A program made the translations under genes and the position numbers. Source: UBA3064 sp023258775 (GTDB lineage: Bacteria > Pseudomonadota > Gammaproteobacteria > Burkholderiales > Burkholderiaceae_E). From it: a stretch of DNA of 41,361 bases. Every line of letters starts with the position of its first letter. Positions within the stretch are counted from its first letter, which is position 1. The DNA is taken from the NCBI GenBank assembly GCA_044355655.1, contig JBIKXS010000027.1, positions 1 through 41,361 on the forward strand. The letters are read 5' to 3'. Under the pieces are notes generated by a model that ran no database searches, was not told the origin of the DNA, and worked only from the letters and a program-made list of their open reading frames with translations. Below are positions 21,509 through 31,007 of this stretch, piece by piece.

Positions 21509-24007
21509 CTAGAGGCTTAAGGGCTTGCAGCGCCAAATCTGATCAACATACTCGGCGATCGTTCGGTCTGAGGAAAAAGGACCCATTGCAGCGATATTGA
21601 TGAGGCTACTACGACGCCAGGCGCGGGCATCGGCAAAGTGCCTGTCAACGCGAGCCTGTGCATCCAGATAGGCAGCAAAGTCAGCAAGCACCATGTAGTG
21701 ATCGCCCCAGTTCAGCAGCGCATCTACGATGGGTTTGTAGCGGTCGGGTTCGTCCGGACAAAAAGTCCCATCCTGCAAGGCCTGCATAACAATGCTCAGA
21801 CGATGACTTGCTTCTAACTCCTTATTTGGGTTGTAGCCAATCGTTCTTCGTTCTACAACCTGCTTTGCATCAAGGCCGAAAATAAACATATGATCATGTC
21901 CCACGCGATCAAGAATCTCAATGTTTGCACCATCGAGCGTGCCGATCGTGAGCGCGCCATTAAGCGCCAGTTTCATGTTGCCCGTACCAGATGCTTCTGT
22001 GCCTGCCGTTGAGATCTGCTCGGACAGATTCGCAGCAGGGATTAAGTGCTCGGCAAGGCTCACGCTGTAGTTGGGCAAAAATAAGACTTGGAGCTTAGAC
22101 CGCACCGCCTTATCTTGTGAGATCGTGTAACTCACATCGTGAATCAACCGGATGATAAGTTTTGCCATGGCATAGGCAGATGCAGCTTTACCCGCGAACA
22201 AAACTGTTCGTGCTGCAAACTGACTGAATTCGCACCCCGCAGGATGCTCGCGAAGCATCAGGTAGCGATCGATAATTTGAAGCACATTTAAAAGTTGTCG
22301 CTTATATTCGTGAATCCGCTTGATTTGGACATCCCACAGGCTATCGACGTTAAGCGAGACATTTGATTGCGCCTTGTACCAACGCGCGAAACTTAGTTTC
22401 CGGTGCTGCTTGATCGCATGCAAGGTCTCAAGCGTTACATCATCATCGAGCGACTGGTTAAGCGACTCAAGTTGCATCAAATCCCTGCGCCAACCTGTTC
22501 CCGTCTTACGATCAATAAACTGAGATAACTCCGGATTTGCCTGAGCAAGCCAGCGACGCTGGGTAACACCGTTGGTCTTATTGTTAAAGCGATCAGGCCA
22601 CCGGCGATAGAAGTCGCTGAAGATGGAATCGGCCATAAGCGCACTGTGAAGCCTGGAAACACCGTTCACAGAATAAGATGCAACAACTGCGAGATGGGCC
22701 ATCCGGACACAACGCTCGCCGTCCTCTCTGATGAGAGACATACGTCGGATTGAATCAGCATCAAAACCGAGCGCCAAAAGCTCTTCGATGAAGGCTGCGT
22801 TGATATCAAAAATAATTTCAAGATGTCGTGGCAGTACTTCTTCGAGTAGGCGTACCGGCCAGGTCTCGAGTGCTTCGTGCATCAAGGTGTGATTGGTATA
22901 GGAAAAAATCCTTGTGCACTGGCGCCAGGCCGCCTGCCAAGGCAGGTGGTGTTCATCAAGCAAGAGTCGCATCAGTTCTGGGATTGCTAGAACTGGATGG
23001 GTGTCATTCAAGTGAATCGAGATTTTGTCAGACAAATTACCAAGGTCTTCATGCGAACTGAGGTAACGCCGCAAAAGATCCTGCACGCTGGCGCTTACGA
23101 AAAAATATTCTTGTTGTAGTCGTAGTTTTCGACCCGAATCAGTCGAATCATCCGGATACAACACGCGTGAGACATTTTCTGAATGGTTTTTTGCTTCGAC
23201 CGCTTCGAGGTAACTGCCCCGATTAAAAGCAAGCAAGTCGATTTCTTCATCTGCTTTTGCCGACCATAGCCTTAAGGTATTCGTTGCCTGGGTGTCATAT
23301 CCCGGTACCACGCTGTCATAGGCCATCGCGTGCACATGCGAACTGTTAACCCACACCGATCGCTCGCCGTCTTTGACGACCCGGCCTCCAAATTGAACCC
23401 GATAGGTCACCTCGGAACGAGGAAACTCCCAGGGGTTGCCGTGTTGTAACCAATAGTCCGGAATTTCGAGCTGTTGTCCAGCATTAATTGTCTGCCTGAA
23501 CATACCGTAGTCATAACGGATACCGTAACCAAAACCTGGAACATTTAGGGTAGCCATCGAATCAAGAAAACAGGCCGCTAGTCGTCCGAGTCCGCCATTA
23601 CCGAGCGCTGCATCTGGTTCGAGTTCTATAACTTGATCCATATCGACACCAAAGTCAACCAAGGCTTGGCGTATCCGGTCTCGCAATCCCAGAGCAAGCA
23701 TCGCATTAGAGAAGCTTCGACCAATTAGAAACTCCATCGACAGGTAATACACGCGCTTACTGTCTTGCGCATACTGCGCCCTCGTTGTCTTCATCCAGCG
23801 CTCTACCAGATGGTCTCGCACAGCAAGCGCTGCCGCTTGTAGCCAATCCTCGGGCCTTGCAGCTTGTGGGTCCTTACCAATTGAAAACATCAACTTATTG
23901 GCAATCAGCCTCTTGATGGAAGCAAGATCACGTCCTGGTGATTGAATCGGAAAAGTCTCGGCTGTAAGCCGTGGCATCGCAGTAGTTTGTGGATTCAAGC
24001 TAGGCAT
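21509..24007 (-). CDS. glgP: Glycogen phosphorylase
   Basis: Releases glucose-1-phosphate from the non-reducing ends of glycogen. The 832-residue length is normal. Family motifs include YYLSMEFLIGRSFSNAML, EPDAALGNGGLGRLAACFLDS, YGIRYDYGMFRQ, and the PLP-binding segment EASGTGNMKLALNGALTIGT, where the Lys carries the cofactor. The ATG at 24007 has AAGG directly before it, a tight spacing; the next ATG at 23974 is not better. It is the last glg gene of the operon, 32 bp after glgA. Confidence 0.95.
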   Translation of the reverse strand: MPSLNPQTTAMPRLTAETFPIQSPGRDLASIKRLIANKLMFSIGKDPQAARPEDWLQAAALAVRDHLVERWMKTTRAQYAQDSKRVYYLSMEFLIGRSFSNAMLALGLRDRIRQALVDFGVDMDQVIELEPDAALGNGGLGRLAACFLDSMATLNVPGFGYGIRYDYGMFRQTINAGQQLEIPDYWLQHGNPWEFPRSEVTYRVQFGGRVVKDGERSVWVNSSHVHAMAYDSVVPGYDTQATNTLRLWSAKADEEIDLLAFNRGSYLEAVEAKNHSENVSRVLYPDDSTDSGRKLRLQQEYFFVSASVQDLLRRYLSSHEDLGNLSDKISIHLNDTHPVLAIPELMRLLLDEHHLPWQAAWRQCTRIFSYTNHTLMHEALETWPVRLLEEVLPRHLEIIFDINAAFIEELLALGFDADSIRRMSLIREDGERCVRMAHLAVVASYSVNGVSRLHSALMADSIFSDFYRRWPDRFNNKTNGVTQRRWLAQANPELSQFIDRKTGTGWRRDLMQLESLNQSLDDDVTLETLHAIKQHRKLSFARWYKAQSNVSLNVDSLWDVQIKRIHEYKRQLLNVLQIIDRYLMLREHPAGCEFSQFAARTVLFAGKAASAYAMAKLIIRLIHDVSYTISQDKAVRSKLQVLFLPNYSVSLAEHLIPAANLSEQISTAGTEASGTGNMKLALNGALTIGTLDGANIEILDRVGHDHMFIFGLDAKQVVERRTIGYNPNKELEASHRLSIVMQALQDGTFCPDEPDRYKPIVDALLNWGDHYMVLADFAAYLDAQARVDRHFADARAWRRSSLINIAAMGPFSSDRTIAEYVDQIWRCKPLSL

Positions 24008-24039
24008 CCTTGTTGCGGGTACGTGAGGCCTCGAAAGTT

Positions 24040-25560
24040 TTAGTGCTTATGAGCAGCGGAGGAAATCATTCGGTCGTAGAGCGCCGCATAGTTTGCCGCC
24101 GCTACATCCCAGCCTAATGCAAGACTCATGCCACGCTTTTGAAGCTTTTGCCAAGCGGGCCGGTCATGCCAGCACATCATCATCTCGTGCCAGCACTGCA
24201 AAAAACTTTCAATTGAATCCCTCTCGAATCCAAAACCATTGGACAAATCGTCAGGATGTAAGGCATCGTCCTCGCCGAAATGCCAGGGTTTGATCGTGTC
24301 TGCAAGACCCCCAACCAAATGAACAAAGGGCAGACATCCATATCGCAGACCATACATTTGTGTAAGACCACAGGGTTCAAAGCGAGAAGGCACCAAGATC
24401 ACATCACAACCGGCAATGATTTGGTGCGCTAGATGCTCGTCAAAACCAGATCGGAAATTCACCTTGCCAGGAAAGCGGGCATGCAGTGCATCGAACTGCC
24501 GCTTAAGTGTTTCATCGCCACTCCCCAAAACAACAAGCTGTGCACCGCTCTGAATCATCGTTTCTGCCGCCTCGACGATCAAGCCCAGGCCTTTTTGCTC
24601 GGTAAGCCTGCTGATCACTGCGCATCGCGGACCTGTGGTTCTCGGCTCAAGGCCCAATATAGATTGAAGCGCTAAAACGTTTTGTTCTTTAGCGGCGAGA
24701 TTTGTTGCCTGGTAAGACTTCTCAATCAAGGGATCCTTGGCCGGGTTCCAAGTATTCGTGTCGATGCCATTGAGCAATCCGATTAAGCGATCGGCATGAA
24801 GGCGCAAAAAGCCATGCAATCCCTGACCCTGATCCGGCTCCAGTATTTCTCGCGCGTAGCGGGGGCTAACTGTACTAATCGCGTCGGCATAGGCGATACC
24901 TGCCTTGAGCATTGAGATCTGACCATGAAACTCCACAGCATCCATGTGCCAGCAATCTTGCGGGATGGCAAGTTCGCTGAGATGCTTGGCATCAAAAAGG
25001 CCTTGATAGGCAAGATTGTGAATCGTCAATAAGCAAGGCACCTGAGGCCACACATGAGATCGATAAACTTTCATATAAAGCGCTGTCAATCCAGCATGCC
25101 AGTCGTGAGCGTGTACAAGAGAGACTGACCATGCTGGATCTAAGCCCTGGCCAAGGGACATGGCAGCCCAACTGAGTGCGGCAAAGCGCCGGTGATTATC
25201 GCCAAAAGCCTGCTTGTCGTCGTCTTCGTAGGGCGTCCCTCCACGCTCATAGAGTTGTGGCGCAACAATGACATATGCCCATCCAAAATGGCTCGACTCG
25301 AATTGAACGCGGTTGATCTCCAAGGCATCACCCCAAGGCGTTACGACCTTAGCCACGAAGCGACAATCGGTAGCGGCCTTTAAAAACACGGGTAAGCCTG
25401 GTACGAGGGGACGGAGCTCGATGCCATAGGGCGCCAAGGCCCCAGGAAGCGCACCTGTTACGTCCGCGAGGCCGCCCGTCTTTAGCCAGGGGAAAAGTTC
25501 AGCACTAACTTGAAGCACATGGAGCGCGGAGCTGCTCTGCCGACCCGGATGATCACTCAC
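24040..25560 (-). CDS. glgA: Glycogen synthase (ADP-glucose)
   Basis: GT5-family synthase adding glucose from ADP-glucose to glycogen. The ADP-glucose motif KTGGL is at residues 27-31 (ELFPWLKTGGLADVTGALPG). The C-terminal half has the retaining-GT signature CDVILVPSRFEPCGLTQMYG with the active-site Glu. The start is a GTG whose last bases overlap the glgC stop (GTGA), so the two genes are translationally coupled. The 506-residue length is normal. Confidence 0.95.
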   Translation of the reverse strand: MSDHPGRQSSSALHVLQVSAELFPWLKTGGLADVTGALPGALAPYGIELRPLVPGLPVFLKAATDCRFVAKVVTPWGDALEINRVQFESSHFGWAYVIVAPQLYERGGTPYEDDDKQAFGDNHRRFAALSWAAMSLGQGLDPAWSVSLVHAHDWHAGLTALYMKVYRSHVWPQVPCLLTIHNLAYQGLFDAKHLSELAIPQDCWHMDAVEFHGQISMLKAGIAYADAISTVSPRYAREILEPDQGQGLHGFLRLHADRLIGLLNGIDTNTWNPAKDPLIEKSYQATNLAAKEQNVLALQSILGLEPRTTGPRCAVISRLTEQKGLGLIVEAAETMIQSGAQLVVLGSGDETLKRQFDALHARFPGKVNFRSGFDEHLAHQIIAGCDVILVPSRFEPCGLTQMYGLRYGCLPFVHLVGGLADTIKPWHFGEDDALHPDDLSNGFGFERDSIESFLQCWHEMMMCWHDRPAWQKLQKRGMSLALGWDVAAANYAALYDRMISSAAHKH

Positions 25561-26873
25561 TGAAGCCGCCTCAACATGTCCTGCGTGATCAAGACAATCC
25601 CTTGATCGGTTCGTTCAAATCTTGCGGCGTCAAGGACTGGGTCTTCACCAACCACGAGTCCTTCGGGTATCTCACAGCCTCGATCGACAACCACACGACT
25701 CAAGCGACAGCGACGCTGAATCACTACCTCTGGCAACAGGACACAAGCGTCAATCGTACAAAAAGATCGAACTCTTACATTTGAGAACAGCACTGAATTA
25801 CTAACTATAGAACCTGAAACAATACAGCCTCCGGATACCATGGTGTTAATCGTCTGACCGTGTCTTCCTTCAGCATCTTGTACAAATTTCGCGGGCGGCA
25901 GTTGACGTTGATGCGTCCAGATCGGCCAATTCGTGTCATAAATATCAAGCTCGGGAGTAACCGAAGCCAGATCAAGATTAGCTTCCCAGAATGCATCAAT
26001 CGTACCGACATCGCGCCAGTAATTGGAAGCCGCACCGACCGTTGAAACACAAGATAAGGAGAAAGGATGAGCAACAGCGCAGCCTTGCGCAACTGTTTTA
26101 GGTATGACATCTTTTCCAAAATCATGGGAAGACTGTGGATTTGCTAAATCCTCATCGAGCAATTGAAAAAGATAATCAGCATTAAAAATGTAAATTCCCA
26201 TGCTCGCAAGTGCGTGACTGGGCTTGCCAGGCATTGCTGGTGGATCGCTGGGTTTTTCAACAAATGCAGTAATCCTGCGCGAATTATCGATAGCCATCAC
26301 ACCAAAGGCGACGGCTTCCTCACGAGGCACTTCAATACAGCCCACTGTGCACTCACCACCCCGCTCAACATGATCCTTAAGCATTAAGGCATAGTCCATC
26401 TTGTACACATGATCACCTGCAAGAATCACGATGTACTCGGGGCGGCTTGAACGAATAATGTCAATATTTTGATAAACCGCATCGGCCGTTCCACGGTACC
26501 AGTGCTCCTCACCGGTGCGTTGTTGAGCAGGCAGCAGATCAACCATTTCATTGAGTTCGGCCCGCAAAAAGCTCCAACCACGTTGCAAGTGTCTGAGCAA
26601 GGAATGGGATTTGTACTGGGTGACCACACCAATACGCCGAATGCCTGAATTCACGCAATTTGAAAGCGCAAAATCAATAATGCGAAATTTCCCGCCAAAG
26701 TAAACCGCTGGCTTGGCTCGGTTGTCAGTCAACTGCTTAAGCCGAGAGCCTCGCCCACCTGCTAGAACAAGAGCAATCGCTCTTCGAACGAGCATGTGCG
26801 GCTGAAGTTGCTTGGCCGATTCGACCACCTTGTTGGAGCTATGCGAAGGATCACTTAATTTACTGAGGCTCAT
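25557..26873 (-). CDS. glgC: Glucose-1-phosphate adenylyltransferase
   Basis: Makes ADP-glucose from ATP and glucose-1-phosphate, the committed step of bacterial glycogen synthesis. The N-terminal nucleotidyltransferase has ALVLAGGRGSRLKQLTDNRA, then KPAVYFGGKFRIIDFALSNC and WYRGTADAVYQN. The substrate-binding segment is VAFGVMAIDNSRRITAFVEK. A left-handed beta-helix follows in the last 120 residues. The ATG at 26873 has AAGG 3-4 nt upstream. 438 residues. Coupled to glgA by a 4-bp overlap. Confidence 0.95.
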   Translation of the reverse strand: MSLSKLSDPSHSSNKVVESAKQLQPHMLVRRAIALVLAGGRGSRLKQLTDNRAKPAVYFGGKFRIIDFALSNCVNSGIRRIGVVTQYKSHSLLRHLQRGWSFLRAELNEMVDLLPAQQRTGEEHWYRGTADAVYQNIDIIRSSRPEYIVILAGDHVYKMDYALMLKDHVERGGECTVGCIEVPREEAVAFGVMAIDNSRRITAFVEKPSDPPAMPGKPSHALASMGIYIFNADYLFQLLDEDLANPQSSHDFGKDVIPKTVAQGCAVAHPFSLSCVSTVGAASNYWRDVGTIDAFWEANLDLASVTPELDIYDTNWPIWTHQRQLPPAKFVQDAEGRHGQTINTMVSGGCIVSGSIVSNSVLFSNVRVRSFCTIDACVLLPEVVIQRRCRLSRVVVDRGCEIPEGLVVGEDPVLDAARFERTDQGIVLITQDMLRRLQ

Positions 26874-26926
26874 AATCCTTGACTCCGTCTTAAGGGTGAT
26901 GCACGGCTATTAGTGCGATCATTAGC

Positions 26927-29044
26927 TTATGAGAATCCCTGAGTTGAAAGCCAAACAACCGACCATCCTGCTAGGCTGATCTTCGAGTCCTTGTCCACTG
27001 ATCGATCTTTGACAAAGGTGCTACTGAGATGTGTCGCTGGATGACTCATCGTCGGCTGATCAGGGTCAACTAAAAGGTCCACTTTAATCGGCTCATCGCG
27101 ATCAATCGCCCGGCCGACATGCTGAACGCTCCAAGTCACCGGATCGCTAGAATCAATCAACGTGGACCAGTTGCCCTTGCATGCGCCGGGTAGCCTAAAC
27201 ACAGTTGATTGCGGCTGAGCATTCACCAAAATCAGGAGTTCTTGATCGTGTTGCAGCCATAAGCCCAGGGATCGACCTGCTCGGTCGTGCCAGTCCTGAT
27301 GACCCATAGCGAGACCATCAACTCGAAACCAGCGTGCCTTCACAGGCCTTTTCTCGTCGGCATTTTCCTCTGCGTCTGCCTCCGCCCACCAAGACGAACT
27401 ATTGAACAAGCTTGAAAAGCCTGTTCTCAAGGCCATCAATCGTTGACTCAGCCTGAGCACTTGCTCGTCTTGATCCTGCCAACGCAACCAAGCAATCAAG
27501 TTATCTTGGCAGTAGGCGTTGTTGTTACCAAACTGGCTGCGCCCCCACTCATCGCCGCTGTGAATCATCAAGGAGCCCAGAGACGCATAAAGGCAGCAAA
27601 GCATCGCCGACCGCTTGGAGCACCTCAAGGCATGGATAGAATTATCATGACTTGGACCCTCAAAGCCATGATTAAAAGCCTCCTCAAAAGCATGACCATC
27701 ACGATTATTCTCGCCGTTGCCGTGGTTATGTCGACTCGAGTAACAGAGTAGATCCCAAAGGGTGAATCCGTCATGGCTTACCAGATAATTGATACTTGCA
27801 GCAGGACTCAACTTGACCGACTGAAAACTAGACGAGGATCCCGCAAGGCAGTCGGCTAGCACCGCGATGGGCACAGATTCTGTAATCCAGAACTTTCGCA
27901 TTCCATCCCGATAGCGATCGTTCCATTCCAAAACACGATCGCCAAATAGACCAAGCTGATAACCCTCTGGACCAAGATCCCATGGCTCGGTAATCAGCAG
28001 GCATCGGCTCAAGACCGGATCGTTTTGAATGGCAGCCCATAAGCCCTCAGCAGCCGGTCCTGGCTTATCGCTTTTGTCAGCGCGCAACAAGCTTGTTGCA
28101 AGATCAAATCGAAAGCCGTCTACACCAAATTCAAGCACCCACTGCCTAAGACTTTGTATCACCCACTGCCAGCTTTGCTGATCAGAAAAATTTAAGCTAT
28201 TGCCACAACCACTCCAGTTTTCGAGCGTGCCATCCTCACGATGACGATAATAAAAGCCCTCGTCAAGTAATCGAAAATGATAGGGTGGCCCATCAGCATC
28301 GAGTTCTGCGCTGTGGTTGTAGACCACATCGAGAATCACCTCAAGTCCCTCATGATGTAAGCGATTAATCGTATCGCGTAGCGATCGCCTGCCATCTCGC
28401 CATGCCCTAGCTGAATCTAATTCGCGGGTTGCCGCAAGATAGCCTGCATGAGGAGCGCTCCAGGCAAGCACGTTATAGCCCCAATAATTCTTAAGGCCAA
28501 GCTCAATGAGTCGAGGCTCGTCAATATGCAGACTGATCGGCATCAAGCATAGTGTCGTCACACCGAGCTTACGAAAGTAACGAATTGACGCTTCTTCGGC
28601 GAGTGCTTCAATTGACCCACGCAGACCTACCCTGATCGCAGGATTAAGTTGGCTAAAGCCCTTGGGGTGAAGCTCGTAAATCAGACGCCCTCCCCGGATA
28701 CATCGTTCTATAGCATGGCTACTGGGTAAATCTGTCACCGTCTGTGCGACATATCGATGCGCTTGATACTCCAGAACCCAGCGAGCCATTGGATCGAGTA
28801 ATACGCTTAACTGACCGGAGGAAGACCCAGGCATCGTATCTGGATTATAAAACCCATAGCAAGTTCCAGGTACCCAGTCGAGCCCACAAACCGACCAAAT
28901 TCCACGACTGCAAGCCATCTCAAGTTGCTCAATCACAGATCCTCGAGTGGGGTCGACTCGACAAAGCACGAGGCGCTTTGCTGAAGGAGCAAGCACCGAA
29001 ACGTCGAGCCCTGAAGGCTTATGCCATGCACCGAGCATTGTCAT
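26927..29044 (-). CDS. glgX: Glycogen debranching enzyme, GlgX-type
   Basis: GH13 isoamylase-type enzyme cutting alpha-1,6 branches of phosphorylase-limited glycogen. The first 100 or so residues form the N-terminal beta-domain (MLGAWHKPSGLDVSVLAPSA). The barrel has the nucleophile Asp in DGFRFDLATSLLR, acid/base Glu in LLITEPWDLGPEGYQLG, and the stabilising Asp in VSHDGFTLWDLL. I place the start at the ATG at 29044 (MTMLGAWHK), inside the end of glgB (26-bp overlap, other frame); the open frame to 29206 lies wholly within glgB. The resulting 705 residues suit the family. No strong ribosome site is seen, so translation is probably coupled. Confidence 0.9.
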   Translation of the reverse strand: MTMLGAWHKPSGLDVSVLAPSAKRLVLCRVDPTRGSVIEQLEMACSRGIWSVCGLDWVPGTCYGFYNPDTMPGSSSGQLSVLLDPMARWVLEYQAHRYVAQTVTDLPSSHAIERCIRGGRLIYELHPKGFSQLNPAIRVGLRGSIEALAEEASIRYFRKLGVTTLCLMPISLHIDEPRLIELGLKNYWGYNVLAWSAPHAGYLAATRELDSARAWRDGRRSLRDTINRLHHEGLEVILDVVYNHSAELDADGPPYHFRLLDEGFYYRHREDGTLENWSGCGNSLNFSDQQSWQWVIQSLRQWVLEFGVDGFRFDLATSLLRADKSDKPGPAAEGLWAAIQNDPVLSRCLLITEPWDLGPEGYQLGLFGDRVLEWNDRYRDGMRKFWITESVPIAVLADCLAGSSSSFQSVKLSPAASINYLVSHDGFTLWDLLCYSSRHNHGNGENNRDGHAFEEAFNHGFEGPSHDNSIHALRCSKRSAMLCCLYASLGSLMIHSGDEWGRSQFGNNNAYCQDNLIAWLRWQDQDEQVLRLSQRLMALRTGFSSLFNSSSWWAEADAEENADEKRPVKARWFRVDGLAMGHQDWHDRAGRSLGLWLQHDQELLILVNAQPQSTVFRLPGACKGNWSTLIDSSDPVTWSVQHVGRAIDRDEPIKVDLLVDPDQPTMSHPATHLSSTFVKDRSVDKDSKISLAGWSVVWLSTQGFS

Positions 29045-31007
29045 GCACAGGTACCAGATAGAGCACCGAAAGCGGTGGCAAGTTGATCTCAATACTGTGG
29101 CTTTGACCTTGCCAGGCGATCGATTGCTGGGTAAAGGGGCGTGACATAGGCGGTTCTGATTGGTCGTTATCGATCCGATACCCACTGCCGCCAAAGTCTG
29201 CATCATCGCTGTTCAAAAGAACTCGCCAACTTAAATCTAAAGGTATGCCAACCCGGTAAGAGGTTCGAGGTGTTGGTGTGAGATTGCAAATCACAAGTAC
29301 AGGGTGCGCAGGCGCTGAAGTATCCGAGCGTTGCGTTTTCAGCCCAGCGTCGCGGAGATAGACGATGATGGAACTTGCGTGATCATCATGACTGATCCAG
29401 TGAAATCCTTCAGGGTCGTGATCGCTTAGGTGCAGGCTTGGCCAATGACGGTATAAATGATTCAGTGTCTTAACGAAATGCTGTAGTCCCCGGTGCTCTT
29501 TCCTGTCCACGACATACCAGGGCAGGGACTCATCGTGGTTCCACTCTTCGGGACTTCCCCATTCGCCGCCCATGAAAAGCAGCTTTTTGCCTGGATAAGA
29601 CCACATGAAGGCATATAGGCAGCGGAGATTGGCAAAGCGCTGCCAGGTATCGCCTGGCATTTTTCCCCAAAGGGAGGCTTTTCCATGAACGACTTCATCA
29701 TGCGATAAAGCCAGCATGAATCGCTCAGAATAGGCATACATAATACCAAATGTTAGATCTTTCTGGTGATGAGAGCGAAACACGGGGTCTCTGGAAAAGT
29801 AACGCAACACATCATGCATCCAGCCCATATTCCACTTCCAATCAAAACCTAAACCGCTATCGTGTTTGACAGGATAGCCTTGGGTCGTCACATTAGGAAA
29901 GGCGGTTGACTCCTCTGCAATCCTGATTGCCTTTGGTGCAAGCAAACTTAATCGCCGATTCATTTGCTTTAAAAACTCAATCGATTCGAGATTTTCCCTC
30001 CCCCCAAATTGGTTTGGAATCCACGCGCCTTCTTGACGGCTGTAGTCTCGGTAAAGCATCGACGCAACCGCATCGACCCTTATGCCATCAACGCCATACT
30101 GCTCGACCCAAAACAATGCGTTCGCCAGCAAATAGTTGGCCACTTCACGCCGTCCCAAATTAAAGATCAGTGTTTGCCAATCGGGATGAAAACCCTCTCT
30201 CGGATCAAGGTGCTCATAAAGCGCAGTGCCATCGAATTGGGCGAGTCCGTGTAGGTCATTCGGAAAGTGCGACGGTGTCCAATCGAGAATCACACCGAGC
30301 CCTCTTTTATGGGCCGCTTCAACGAAACCTGCAAATTGGGACGGTGTACCGTATCGCGCCGTAGGCGCATAAATTCCGAGTGATTGATAACCCCAAGAGG
30401 GATCGTAGGGATGTTCCATGACAGGCAACAACTCGATGTGGGTAAATCCCATCTCCGCGGTGTAATCGACCAGTTCAACCGCTAAGTCATCGTAGCTAAG
30501 CCAGCGCCACATATCCCGTTTGCGCCACGAACCCAAGTGAACTTCGTACACACTGATAGGGGCATCATAACCAGTACTTGGCGTGCATGGTTTGGGTTGG
30601 ACATCAGGACGATAGCCTCTTTGCAAGCCCTCAATCACACTTGCCTGCCCCGGGCGAACTTCGGTACGAAAAGCATAAGGATCAGCCCTGTTGACAACCT
30701 TACTGTCGTACTGGCGTACACGAAACTGATAGCGCTGGCCGCGGCTTGCACCCTCAACGAAGCCCAGCCATATACCGCTCGAATCGTCTTTATCTAAAGG
30801 ATGAGCGTTATCGTCCCAATCGTTGAAATCGCCAATTACCCAGACTGCTTGCGCATTCGGTGCCCATAAGGCAAAGCGTGTGCCGATCTGGTCCCCCATC
30901 GTACAGGGATGAGCACCCAAACACTCATAGGGTCTAAAGTGGCTGCCTTCTGACAATAGCCATAAGTCGTAAGAAGAAATATATCGTTCTCGTTCAAGTT
31001 CGCTCAC
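29019..31007 (-). CDS. glgB: 1,4-alpha-glucan branching enzyme
   Basis: Introduces alpha-1,6 branches into glycogen. It has an N-terminal CBM48 domain (TRFALWAPNAQAVWVIGDFNDW) and a GH13 barrel with WGYQSLGIYAPTARYGTP, nucleophile Asp in DGIRVDAVASMLYRDYSR, acid/base Glu in RIAEESTAFPNVT and Asp in LALSHDEVVHGK. The C-terminal all-beta domain ends near the stop. I choose the GTG at 31007, which overlaps the preceding stop as GTGA, in the same manner as glgA. 662 residues, normal for forms lacking the extra N-terminal module. Confidence 0.93.
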   Translation of the reverse strand: MSELERERYISSYDLWLLSEGSHFRPYECLGAHPCTMGDQIGTRFALWAPNAQAVWVIGDFNDWDDNAHPLDKDDSSGIWLGFVEGASRGQRYQFRVRQYDSKVVNRADPYAFRTEVRPGQASVIEGLQRGYRPDVQPKPCTPSTGYDAPISVYEVHLGSWRKRDMWRWLSYDDLAVELVDYTAEMGFTHIELLPVMEHPYDPSWGYQSLGIYAPTARYGTPSQFAGFVEAAHKRGLGVILDWTPSHFPNDLHGLAQFDGTALYEHLDPREGFHPDWQTLIFNLGRREVANYLLANALFWVEQYGVDGIRVDAVASMLYRDYSRQEGAWIPNQFGGRENLESIEFLKQMNRRLSLLAPKAIRIAEESTAFPNVTTQGYPVKHDSGLGFDWKWNMGWMHDVLRYFSRDPVFRSHHQKDLTFGIMYAYSERFMLALSHDEVVHGKASLWGKMPGDTWQRFANLRCLYAFMWSYPGKKLLFMGGEWGSPEEWNHDESLPWYVVDRKEHRGLQHFVKTLNHLYRHWPSLHLSDHDPEGFHWISHDDHASSIIVYLRDAGLKTQRSDTSAPAHPVLVICNLTPTPRTSYRVGIPLDLSWRVLLNSDDADFGGSGYRIDNDQSEPPMSRPFTQQSIAWQGQSHSIEINLPPLSVLYLVPVHDNARCMA

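Noticed and set aside
29045..29206. N-terminal extension of GlgX
   Set aside because: It lies within the conserved C-terminal part of glgB, and the family N-terminus begins at MLGAWHKPSG.
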